DNA of 64,000 nucleotides from Flavobacterium sp. RSP15 (lineage in GTDB: Bacteria > Bacteroidota > Bacteroidia > Flavobacteriales > Flavobacteriaceae). Positions 54,016-62,738 of this stretch are shown piece after piece. Position numbers and translations under genes: made by a program. The notes beneath the pieces are model-generated. The model was not told the DNA's origin and searched no databases. It worked only from the letters and a program-made list of their open reading frames with translations. Where the stretch lies: contig NZ_RYDL01000003.1 in the NCBI RefSeq assembly GCF_003968755.1, positions 285,177 through 349,176 on the forward strand, written 5' to 3'. Position 1 is the first letter of the stretch. Each line of letters begins with the position of its first letter.

Positions 54016-55365
54016 ATGACTACTTTAAACGAATTGAATGCTATTTCTCCTATTGATGGAAGATATAGAAACAAGACTATTTCGCTGGCTCCATTTTTCT
54101 CTGAAGAAGCCTTAATCAAATACCGTGTATTGGTTGAAATTGAATATTTCATTGCTTTGTGCGAAGTACCTTTACCTCAACTTGCAACCGTAAACCCAGA
54201 TGTATTCGACAGTTTACGTAATATTTATAAAAACTTCTCTACTGAAGATGCCCTTTGGATCAAAGAGACGGAGAAAGTAACCAACCACGACGTAAAAGCG
54301 GTAGAATATTTCATCAAAGATGCTTTTGAAAAACTAGGCTTATCCCAATATAAAGAGTTTATTCACTTTGGATTAACATCTCAAGATATTAATAACACGG
54401 CGATTCCGCTTTCGACAAAAGAAGCTTTCGAGAAAGTATACATGCCTTCCTTGATCACTTTGACATCAAAATTAAAAGATTTAAGTATCGAATGGCGCGA
54501 TATTCCAATGCTTGCCCGTACCCACGGACAACCGGCTTCACCTACTCGTTTGGGTAAAGAAATTGGTGTTTTTGTAGAACGTCTGGAAGAACAAATGCGT
54601 TTGTTGTTTAATATTCCTTTTGCAGCTAAATTTGGTGGTGCAACTGGAAATTACAATGCGCATCATGTGGCGTATCCTCAAATTGACTGGAGAAAATTTG
54701 GAGGAAAATTTGTGGAGGACAACCTTGGTTTACACCACTCCTTCCCTACTACTCAAATTGAACATTACGATCATTTTGCTGCATTTTTTGATGCGTTGAA
54801 AAGAATAAATACGATCATCATTGATTTGGACCGAGACATTTGGACGTATGTTTCGATGGAATATTTTAAGCAAAAAATCAAAGCGGGAGAAATAGGTTCT
54901 TCGGCTATGCCACATAAAGTTAATCCTATTGATTTTGAAAATTCAGAAGGAAATTTAGGAATGGCCAATGCGATTTTCGAACATTTATCAGCTAAATTAC
55001 CTTTGTCTAGATTGCAACGTGATTTAACGGACAGTACCGTTTTGAGAAATATTGGTGTACCAATAGGACATACGTTAATCGCTTTTGAAGCTACTTTGAA
55101 AGGCTTGAACAAATTGTTATTGAACGAGCCAAAATTCCACGAAGATTTAGAAAAAAACTGGGCCGTAGTTGCCGAGGCAATTCAAACAATTTTGCGTCGT
55201 GAAGGATATCCTAATCCGTATGAAGCATTAAAAGGATTGACCAGAACCAATGAAGCTATTGATAAAAAAGCGATTCACGGTTTTATAGCAACACTTGAAG
55301 TTTCGGATGCCATTAAAGCTGAATTAATGCAAATAACTCCTAGTAATTTTTTGGGAATCAGCTAA
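54016..55365 (+). CDS. purB: Adenylosuccinate lyase
   Basis: From the ATG at 54016 the protein is 449 residues and starts MTTLNELNAISPIDGRYR; 16 codons are open upstream but span the promoter. It has HFGLTSQDINNTAIP, MLARTHGQPASPTRLGKE with the catalytic His, and the fumarase/lyase signature SSAMPHKVNPIDFENSEGN. It catalyses two steps, in IMP and AMP synthesis, releasing fumarate. It stands alone here, away from guaB. Confidence 0.96.
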   Translation: MTTLNELNAISPIDGRYRNKTISLAPFFSEEALIKYRVLVEIEYFIALCEVPLPQLATVNPDVFDSLRNIYKNFSTEDALWIKETEKVTNHDVKAVEYFIKDAFEKLGLSQYKEFIHFGLTSQDINNTAIPLSTKEAFEKVYMPSLITLTSKLKDLSIEWRDIPMLARTHGQPASPTRLGKEIGVFVERLEEQMRLLFNIPFAAKFGGATGNYNAHHVAYPQIDWRKFGGKFVEDNLGLHHSFPTTQIEHYDHFAAFFDALKRINTIIIDLDRDIWTYVSMEYFKQKIKAGEIGSSAMPHKVNPIDFENSEGNLGMANAIFEHLSAKLPLSRLQRDLTDSTVLRNIGVPIGHTLIAFEATLKGLNKLLLNEPKFHEDLEKNWAVVAEAIQTILRREGYPNPYEALKGLTRTNEAIDKKAIHGFIATLEVSDAIKAELMQITPSNFLGIS

Positions 55366-55389
55366 AAAAAAATAACCCGTCTTCTTATT

Positions 55390-55445
55390 AAATTCTGCTT
55401 CTATAAAATTTTAACGTTTTATGGGAGCAGAATTTTCTTTTAAGA
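55390..55445. terminator. Inverted repeat after purB
   Basis: AAATTCTGCT (55390-55399) and AGCAGAATTT (55436-55445) are a perfect 10-bp inverted pair with a 36-bp loop, followed by T-rich sequence. It may end purB transcription. Confidence 0.55.
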
Positions 55446-55559
55446 CTAAAATTATCATAAAAAAAAGTTATCCTTTAACGTTTTTTTTGATAAATAATAA
55501 TAAAATTATATATTACAACAATACCAAAAAACATTTAATACAAATCAGTACATCCATCA

Positions 55560-57800
55560 ATGAATCCCATAGAAGCAACATCACAAATAACACAACATTT
55601 ACATCCTCTGATCAGTGATTTAGGATTAATATTAATGACCGCTGCAGTTGCGGTACTTTTATTCAAAAAAATAAGACAACCTTTAGTCCTAGGATATTTA
55701 ATCGCTGGTTTTTTAGCGGGGCCAAATTTTATTTTTTTCCCATCAGTACAAGAAATAAACAGTATCGAAGTCTGGGCTGAGATTGGTGTTATTTTCCTTT
55801 TATTTAGTTTAGGCCTGGAATTTAGTTTTAAAAAACTGATGAAAGTTGGAGGTACTGCCGCTATAACGGCGCTGTTTCAAATAACCACTATGATCGTTTT
55901 AGGGTATCTCGTCGGACAATGGATGGGATGGTCCTTGATGGATAGTATTTTTTTAGGCGCTATTTTATCGATGTCTTCAACAACAATTATTCTTCGTGCT
56001 TTTGATGAGCTGAATGTAAAGGGGAAAAAATTTGCTGGAATTGTTTTTGGAACCTTGATAATAGAGGATATTGTAGCCATTTTGCTGATGGTCTTACTTT
56101 CAACAATAGCGGTGAGTAAACAATTTTCAGGAATGGAGTTATTCGAATCTGTTTTAAAACTCTTTTTCTTCTTAATATTATGGTTTGTAGGTGGTATCTT
56201 TTTCATACCCACCCTTCTTAAAAAAGCAAAAAATTTATTCAATGAGGAAACCCTATTGATAATATCAATCGCACTCTGTTTAATGATGGTTATCTTAGCT
56301 ACAAAAGCAGGTTTTTCCCCAGCACTAGGTGCCTTTATAATGGGCTCTATCATTGCTGAAACCATTCATTCAGAAAGAATTGAGCATTTAATTAAACCCG
56401 TAAAAGATTTATTTGGAGCTGTTTTCTTTGTATCGGTAGGAATGTTAATCAACCCAAATACTTTAGTAGAATATGCAGTCCCTGTTGTAGTAATCACGTT
56501 AATTACAATTTTTGGAAAATCGATAAGTACGATGTTTGGAGCGCTAATTGCCGGTCAGCCCCTAAAGCAATCAGTCCAGTCAGGGATGAGTTTAGCACAA
56601 ATTGGCGAGTTTTCTTTTATCATTGCCACCTTGGGAATGACATTAAAAGTGACAAGTGATTTTGTGTATCCAATTATTGTTGCAGTTTCAGCAGTAACGA
56701 CTTTCACTACCCCATTTATGATCAAAATAGCGTTGCCAGTTTATGAACGCTTAATAAAAATACTGCCTAAAAAATTGATAGATGCTATAGATCGATATAG
56801 TGTGAATTCACAATCTGTAAAAACGACCAGCAATTGGCAGATTGTTTTGAAAGCAAAGTTGTCACAAATTGTGGTTCATTCTGTAATTATTATTGCCATA
56901 ATTATTTTATCTGACCGTTATATTATTCCAATGACAGAAAGTTCTAAATTTGGAAACGCAGCAGCAGCCTTGGTAACATCTATAATAATAGCTCCTTTTT
57001 TATGGGCATTATCCTTCAGAAAAGTGGCGGTAGAGCAGATTGAAGCTTTGCAAAAAGCAGGCAAACATCGTGGTCCAATAATGGTATTGATTCTAATCCG
57101 AATTAGTTTAGGAATCTTTTTTATTGGCTTCTTATTAAATAATTTTTTATCGCCTTGGATAGCCTTCGTCGCTTTGATCGCCGCAATATCTGTTTATTTA
57201 TTGTTCCCAAAAAAATTAAACACTTTGTACAATAAAATTGAGCTTCACTTTTTTCGAAATTTCAATGATAGAGAAATTTCTCAAGCACAGAAGAAACGAA
57301 GTGATTTAACTCCTTGGGACGGGCATATGGCATTTTTCGAAATTACCAAAGAATCAAATCTGGCAGGTAAAGCATTGAATGAACTTGAAATCCGAGAAAA
57401 CATGGGTATTAATATTGCTTTTATAAAACGTGGAGGTATTACTATAAATATTCCTGATGGCAATGAACGCGTATTTCCCGGTGATGAAATTTGCGTCATT
57501 GGAACCGATGACCAAGTTCAAATATTTAAATCTTATCTGGATCAAAATGAATTTGAAGTTCCTGAATTAGTACAAGAAACCGCTATAATATTAAAACAAG
57601 TAGAACTAGAAAATGAAGAATTTATCGGAAAAAGCATTCGGAAATCACAGCTAAGAGAAAAAACGCATGGTCTGATCGTCGGAATTGAAAGAAATGAAAA
57701 ACGGATTCTTAACCCGAATTCGGATATTATCTTAGAGAAAAATGATATTCTTTGGATTGCAGGAAACGAAAAATTACTTACTGCCTTTTTTGAAAAGTAA
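55560..57800 (+). CDS. CPA2-family cation:proton antiporter with RCK-C domain
   Basis: The 746-residue protein has an N-terminal Na+/H+ exchanger-like membrane domain of about 12 helices, with LGLEFSFKKL, ILSMSSTTIILRAFDE, GFSPALGAFIMGS and MSLAQIGEFSFIIA. Further hydrophobic segments follow at about 430-560. The C-terminal part has TrkA-C-like segments (GKALNELEIRENMGINIAFI, GDEICVIGTDDQVQIF). It belongs to the Kef/CPA2 group but the TrkA-N domain is not clear. It starts a potassium/proton gene group with the flavoprotein and KefB genes after it. Confidence 0.88.
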   Translation: MNPIEATSQITQHLHPLISDLGLILMTAAVAVLLFKKIRQPLVLGYLIAGFLAGPNFIFFPSVQEINSIEVWAEIGVIFLLFSLGLEFSFKKLMKVGGTAAITALFQITTMIVLGYLVGQWMGWSLMDSIFLGAILSMSSTTIILRAFDELNVKGKKFAGIVFGTLIIEDIVAILLMVLLSTIAVSKQFSGMELFESVLKLFFFLILWFVGGIFFIPTLLKKAKNLFNEETLLIISIALCLMMVILATKAGFSPALGAFIMGSIIAETIHSERIEHLIKPVKDLFGAVFFVSVGMLINPNTLVEYAVPVVVITLITIFGKSISTMFGALIAGQPLKQSVQSGMSLAQIGEFSFIIATLGMTLKVTSDFVYPIIVAVSAVTTFTTPFMIKIALPVYERLIKILPKKLIDAIDRYSVNSQSVKTTSNWQIVLKAKLSQIVVHSVIIIAIIILSDRYIIPMTESSKFGNAAAALVTSIIIAPFLWALSFRKVAVEQIEALQKAGKHRGPIMVLILIRISLGIFFIGFLLNNFLSPWIAFVALIAAISVYLLFPKKLNTLYNKIELHFFRNFNDREISQAQKKRSDLTPWDGHMAFFEITKESNLAGKALNELEIRENMGINIAFIKRGGITINIPDGNERVFPGDEICVIGTDDQVQIFKSYLDQNEFEVPELVQETAIILKQVELENEEFIGKSIRKSQLREKTHGLIVGIERNEKRILNPNSDIILEKNDILWIAGNEKLLTAFFEK

Positions 57801-58053
57801 ACCAAGGTCTTTTGTTGTACTCCAAGTTTGATGAAATTATAATTCAACAGGGTCCTCTTTTATTTGAGATGTATTTTACCAACGTCTAAAATAAATTATT
57901 ATCTTTATTAAGAGCCGTTCTCAATAAATCTATCGATTTTTTTGCCGGGATTTCTTGTTTTATTTGTAGGAGTACTGCAGCAATTAATATCATTATTAAA
58001 TTTTAAATCCGAAAAAAAATATAATTCAATAAGCTAATCACTTTATCAATTTT

Positions 58054-58659
58054 ATGTCAAAAAACAAAATATTAATCCTATTTTCCCATCCACTTTACGA
58101 GAAATCGCACGCAAATAAAGCCTTGGTGGAAAATATTCCAGAATCAGAAAACATAACTTTTCATGATTTATACGAAGAGTATCCTGATTTTGATATTGAT
58201 GTAAAACACGAACAGGTTTTGTTAAGTCAGCATGACATCATCATTTGGCATCATCCCATGTACTGGTATAGTTGTCCGCCATTGATGAAACAATGGATTG
58301 ATATGGTACTGGAACACAACTGGGCGTACGGAAAAAAAGGAAAGGCCTTGCAAGATAAAATTATTTTTCAAGTAATTACAACCGGTGGAGACAAAGAAAA
58401 TTATTGCAAAACCGGCAGTGAACGGTACAGTATTCCCGAATTGCTCGAACCGTTTAACCAAACTGCAAAAGTATGTAACATGATATATTTACCCCCTTTT
58501 GTTGTGCATGGCACACACAATATGTCCAAAGATGATTATAAACAAAACGGTTTAATGTATGGCCATTTTCTAGATTACATAAACAACAATAATTTAGATA
58601 CGGAAGTACTTTTGCAGTACCATTATTTAAACGAATGGTTTGCCACAATACAACAATAA
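58054..58659 (+). CDS. kefG: KefF/KefG-like NAD(P)H oxidoreductase
   Basis: The 201-residue flavodoxin-fold protein starts MSKNKILILFSHPLYEKSHAN. It has FHDLYEEYPDFDID, WHHPMYWYSCPPLMKQWIDM and WAYGKKGKALQDK, the NQO2/KefF-KefG pattern. KefF and KefG are ancillary proteins that bind flavin and enhance Kef antiporter activity. Its stop is 1 bp before the ATG of the KefB-like gene, so the pair is translated together. Confidence 0.9.
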   Translation: MSKNKILILFSHPLYEKSHANKALVENIPESENITFHDLYEEYPDFDIDVKHEQVLLSQHDIIIWHHPMYWYSCPPLMKQWIDMVLEHNWAYGKKGKALQDKIIFQVITTGGDKENYCKTGSERYSIPELLEPFNQTAKVCNMIYLPPFVVHGTHNMSKDDYKQNGLMYGHFLDYINNNNLDTEVLLQYHYLNEWFATIQQ

Positions 58660-58660
58660 C

Positions 58661-60544
58661 ATGGATACCAATTTTTTACTTCAGGCTATTATTTATTTAT
58701 CAGCTGCCGTTATTTGTGTTCCTATTGCTAAAAAATTAGGATTAAGTTCTATTTTAGGCTATTTATTTGCCGGTATAATAATTGGCCCTTATGTAATGGG
58801 ATTTATTGGTCAGGAAGGCCAGGATATTATGCATTTTGCTGAATTTGGCGTTGTGATGATGTTGTTTTTAATTGGTTTAGAACTGGAACCCAGTAAGTTT
58901 TGGAAAATGAGGAAATTTATTCTTGGAATGGGTTCCGCACAATTACTTGGGACAACGCTTCTTCTATTTTTTGGATGTCTTTATTTTATGGATTGGAAAT
59001 GGGAAACCACACTGGCCGTTTCCTTAGCGCTCGCATTATCCTCTACGGCCATTGTATTGCAAACTTTAAAAGAAAAAGGATTATCTAATACTTCCGTGGG
59101 ACGTTCGTCATTTGCTGTTCTTCTTTTTCAGGACATCGCCGTAATTCCGATTTTAGCTTTTCTGCCGCTTTTATCTACCGTAAATCTTGAAACTACAAAT
59201 GAAATTCAACAATCCTTAATTACAGGGTTTCCCAGCTGGTTGCAAACTTTAATAGTCATCGGAAGTATATCGACAATATATTTTGCAGGCCGCTTTTTAT
59301 TTGTTCCGCTACTGCATATTATCGCCAAAACTCGGTTGCAGGAATTGTTCACCGCATCGGCATTGTTATTAGTTGTAGGCGTTTCTTATTTGATGCAGCT
59401 GGTTGGGTTAAGTCCCGCTCTAGGAGCATTTATGGCTGGAGTCGTACTGGCCAACTCTGAATTTCGTCATGAGCTGGAAGGGGATATTGCTCCGTTTAAA
59501 GGATTACTGCTTGGTCTTTTTTTTCTTGGAGTAGGCGCATCGATAAACTTTAAACTGATTCTTGACAATCCCCTTTTCATATTTGTTTTTGGAGCTATTC
59601 TTACTTTGGTTAAGTTTTTCGTTTTATTTATAATCAGCCGCTTTCATAAAAAGAAAATAGACCAAAACCTATTATTTGCTTTTGGGTTAAGTCAGGCAGG
59701 AGAATTTGGTTTTGTAATCATGAGCTTCTCTATGCAGCTAAACATCATTCCTAACATTTTGGCCAATCAAATCATGGCCGTTATTGCTATGAGTATGATA
59801 GCAACACCTTTTTTACTGTTAATAAATGAACGCTTAATTTATCCTAATTCAAAATTTCAAGAAAAGGAAACAAAAAAAGACAGTGATTATATTGATGAAG
59901 ACAATCCTGTAATCATAGCTGGTTTTGGTCATTTTGGCAGTACAGTTGGCCGCCTATTAAGAGCCAATAACGTAAAATCAACGATCCTAGATTATGATTC
60001 TGATCGAATAGATGTATTACGAAAAATGGGATTCAAAGTATATTATGGAGATGCCACTCGTTTAGAATTATTGAAAGCTGCAGGTTGTGATACTGCCAAA
60101 CTTTTTATTGCTGCCATTGATAATCCTACGGTAAATTTGCAAGTAATTGAAACCTTAAAAAAACACTTCCCAAATTTAAAGATCTTAACTCGTGCCCGAA
60201 ACCGAATTGATGCCTATGAATTAATTGACCATAAAGTAGAACACATTTATCGGGAAACGTTATACAGTGCGGTCAATATGGGGGTAGATGCCTTAGTAGA
60301 ATTAGGTCACAGGAAATATACCGCTACCAGACAAGGGCAGCAATTTATAAAATATGATGAAATTACCACCCGAAAATTGGCGGAAAAACGTCATGATAAA
60401 ATGGCCTATCTGATCACCGTAAAAGAAGAAATTGAATTACAGGAACAATTGTTGAAAAGTGATATTTATTCCCAAGTTGCTGCCACCAATCACAGTTGGG
60501 ACAGCGAGCATTTGAAAAACAACTTAGCAGATACTACAGAATAA
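58661..60544 (+). CDS. kefB: Kef-type K+:H+ antiporter (KefB/KefC-like)
   Basis: From the ATG at 58661 the protein is 627 residues; seven upstream codons are open but overlap the previous gene. The antiporter domain has FGVVMMLFLIGLELEPSKFW, LALALSSTAIVLQTLKEKG and GLSPALGAFMAGVVLA. A C-terminal TrkA-N domain follows (IAGFGHFGSTVGRLLRAN with the Rossmann Gly motif, YYGDATRLELLKAAGC). In proteobacteria Kef channels are held closed by glutathione; this organism is predicted to make bacillithiol (bshC at 24696), so the ligand may differ. Confidence 0.93.
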   Translation: MDTNFLLQAIIYLSAAVICVPIAKKLGLSSILGYLFAGIIIGPYVMGFIGQEGQDIMHFAEFGVVMMLFLIGLELEPSKFWKMRKFILGMGSAQLLGTTLLLFFGCLYFMDWKWETTLAVSLALALSSTAIVLQTLKEKGLSNTSVGRSSFAVLLFQDIAVIPILAFLPLLSTVNLETTNEIQQSLITGFPSWLQTLIVIGSISTIYFAGRFLFVPLLHIIAKTRLQELFTASALLLVVGVSYLMQLVGLSPALGAFMAGVVLANSEFRHELEGDIAPFKGLLLGLFFLGVGASINFKLILDNPLFIFVFGAILTLVKFFVLFIISRFHKKKIDQNLLFAFGLSQAGEFGFVIMSFSMQLNIIPNILANQIMAVIAMSMIATPFLLLINERLIYPNSKFQEKETKKDSDYIDEDNPVIIAGFGHFGSTVGRLLRANNVKSTILDYDSDRIDVLRKMGFKVYYGDATRLELLKAAGCDTAKLFIAAIDNPTVNLQVIETLKKHFPNLKILTRARNRIDAYELIDHKVEHIYRETLYSAVNMGVDALVELGHRKYTATRQGQQFIKYDEITTRKLAEKRHDKMAYLITVKEEIELQEQLLKSDIYSQVAATNHSWDSEHLKNNLADTTE

Positions 60545-60568
60545 CGATTTTCCGAAAACTAAAAAAAG

Positions 60569-60610
60569 ACATAATTAAAACCTTAAGCGGAATTAATTAT
60601 GCCTTTTTTT
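60569..60610. terminator. Bidirectional terminator between kefB and guaB
   Basis: GACATAATTAA and TTAATTATGCC pair with one mismatch, flanked by an A7 run on the left and a T7 run on the right. It serves both convergent genes. Confidence 0.8.
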
Positions 60611-60632
60611 ATTGTTTAAAAAAAACTAAAAA

Positions 60633-62105
60633 TTATCTTGAATAATTAGGCGCTTCTTTTGTAATGGTTACATTATGAGGGTGACTTTCATTGATTCCGC
60701 TAGCTGTTATGCGAACAAAACGACCGGTTTCCTGTAAAGTTGGAATGTCTTTAGAGCCACAATACCCCATTCCGGCACGAAGACCACCAATAAATTGTTG
60801 CATGCTTTCGTTCAATTCCCCTTTGTAGGGAACCCTTCCTACAATTCCTTCCGGAACCAGCTTTTTTACATCATCTTCCACATCTTGAAAATAACGGTCT
60901 TTAGAACCTTCTTGCATTGCTTCAACAGAACCCATTCCACGATACGACTTAAATTTTCTGCCTTCGAAAATAATAGTTTCTCCTGGCGATTCCATGGTAC
61001 CTGCTAATAATGATCCTAACATTACACAATCAGCTCCTGCAGCAATAGCTTTTGGAATATCTCCAGTGTAACGAATTCCACCATCAGCAATAACTGGAAC
61101 TCCAGAACCTTTGATCGCCGCAGCTACTTCAAGAACAGCTGAAAACTGAGGAAAACCAACGCCTGCTACAATACGAGTCGTACAAATAGACCCTGGACCA
61201 ATCCCTACTTTTACTCCATCTGCACCATTTTCAACTAGATATTTAGCGGCTTCAGCAGTGGCGATATTACCAACAATAACGTCTAAGTTAGGGAATTTCG
61301 CTTTAACTAATTTTAGTACATCGACAACTCCTTTTGTATGTCCATGAGCAGTATCGATAATAACTGCATCTACTCCGGCATTAACCAAAGCAGTAGCCCT
61401 TTCAACAGCATCGGCAGTTACACCTAACGCTGCAGCTACACGTAAACGTCCGTATTTGTCTTTGTTTGCATTTGGTTTTTGAGTCAATTTAGTGATGTCT
61501 CTAAAGGTAATCAGGCCCACTAATTTATAATCAGCATTTACTACTGGAAGTTTTTCAATTTTATGACCTTGCAAAACTACTTCTGCTTGTTCCAGAGAGG
61601 TACCTTCGGCAACAGTTACTAAGTTTTCACTGGTCATAACCTCAACAATAGGTCTTGAACTATTTTTTTCAAAACGTAAATCTCTATTGGTAACGATTCC
61701 TTTTAATATCTGATTTTCATCTACAATTGGAATACCTCCAATACCAAATTCTTTCATGGCATTTTTGGCATCTGCTACTGTTGAAGTTAATGGCAAAGTA
61801 ACGGGATCGATAATCATACCGGATTCGGCTCGTTTTACTTTTCTAACTTTCGCAGCTTGCTGTTCGATGGTCATATTTTTATGCAAAACGCCTATTCCGC
61901 CTTCTTGAGCCATCGCAATTGCCATCGCACTTTCGGTTACGGTATCCATAGCAGCGGATACAATAGGAACATTTAACGTTATATTTCTTGAAAATTTGGA
62001 TTGAATACTCACTTCGCGAGGAAGCACATTTGAGTAGTTGGGAACTAATAGAACATCATCGTAAGTTAATCCTTCACCGATAATCTTAGAGTTGTGTGCG
62101 ATCAT
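60633..62105 (-). CDS. guaB: IMP dehydrogenase
   Basis: The 490-residue protein starts [20 protein letters not shown] and has two CBS domains (about 95-215). The catalytic Cys lies in [13 protein letters not shown], with [19 protein letters not shown] and the [10 protein letters not shown] flap motif. It converts IMP to XMP with NAD+, the first committed step to GMP. A TATATTTG box lies 30 bp upstream. Confidence 0.97.
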   Translation of the reverse strand: MIAHNSKIIGEGLTYDDVLLVPNYSNVLPREVSIQSKFSRNITLNVPIVSAAMDTVTESAMAIAMAQEGGIGVLHKNMTIEQQAAKVRKVKRAESGMIIDPVTLPLTSTVADAKNAMKEFGIGGIPIVDENQILKGIVTNRDLRFEKNSSRPIVEVMTSENLVTVAEGTSLEQAEVVLQGHKIEKLPVVNADYKLVGLITFRDITKLTQKPNANKDKYGRLRVAAALGVTADAVERATALVNAGVDAVIIDTAHGHTKGVVDVLKLVKAKFPNLDVIVGNIATAEAAKYLVENGADGVKVGIGPGSICTTRIVAGVGFPQFSAVLEVAAAIKGSGVPVIADGGIRYTGDIPKAIAAGADCVMLGSLLAGTMESPGETIIFEGRKFKSYRGMGSVEAMQEGSKDRYFQDVEDDVKKLVPEGIVGRVPYKGELNESMQQFIGGLRAGMGYCGSKDIPTLQETGRFVRITASGINESHPHNVTITKEAPNYSR

Positions 62106-62134
62106 TGCAATTGTAGTTGGAGTTTAATTGCGTG

Positions 62135-62142
62135 CAAATATA
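62135..62142 (-). promoter_or_regulatory. Candidate -7 box for guaB (TATATTTG)
   Basis: The minus strand reads TATATTTG at 62142-62135, a match to TAnnTTTG, 30 bp before the guaB ATG. Confidence 0.5.
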
Positions 62143-62269
62143 GATAATTTTAGGCAACAAATAGCTATCATTTCCCAATAAATAATTAAATTGCAGTTCA
62201 AAGTCAATTCTTTGGTTCTAAAATACGTCTTAGTTTCCAATCCAAAAAATAGGTTTAATTTATTTTGCT

Positions 62270-62640
62270 ATGACAAAAACCCACACCAATTAAAAGGACT
62301 TTCTAATGAAGCCGTTTTACTTTCGAGAACAAAATTAGGCTCGAATACAATAGTGAATCAGAATAAAAATCAGTTTTTGAAATCCCTATTCGAAATGGTA
62401 AAGGAACTAATGTTCTTACTATTACTCTCCGCAACTAGTGCTTATTTCATTATTAGTGATTATGGAAACTGAATTTTGATGAGTGTAGCAATTGTATTAG
62501 TTTCAACTATTTCACTGTATCCGGAATCCAAAAGCAGAACAGCAATTGAAGCCTTAAAAAATTATCCCGACCCAAAAGCAAAGTCATTTGCAACGGCTAA
62601 ATCATTGAAATTTCAAGCGAGGAAATAGTTGTTGGCAACA
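62270..62640 (+). pseudogene. N-terminal fragment of a cation-transporting P-type ATPase
   Basis: After MTKTHTN and a frameshift the frame reads QLKGLSNEAVLLSRTKLGSN, QNKNQFLKSLFEMVKELMF and ATSAYFIISDYGN, then a TGA at 62470. It continues as MSVAIVLVSTISLYPESK and TAIEALKNYPDPKAK. A second frameshift leads to ISSEEIVVGN, where the ATPase actuator domain should start. This is the N-terminus and first membrane pair of a Ca2+-type P-type ATPase. The phosphorylation and nucleotide domains are absent. Confidence 0.88.
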
Positions 62641-62738
62641 AAACGCAACTAGGCATAAAATAGGGCAATCATTCGGCAACTCTTGAATTATGAAAAAATA
62701 GCAACTTAAAAACTAACGAAGTAATGTTAGATAGTACT

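Noticed and set aside
57801..58053. Spacer between the CPA2 antiporter and kefG considered for a regulatory RNA
   Set aside because: No stable stem or known riboswitch core could be seen.
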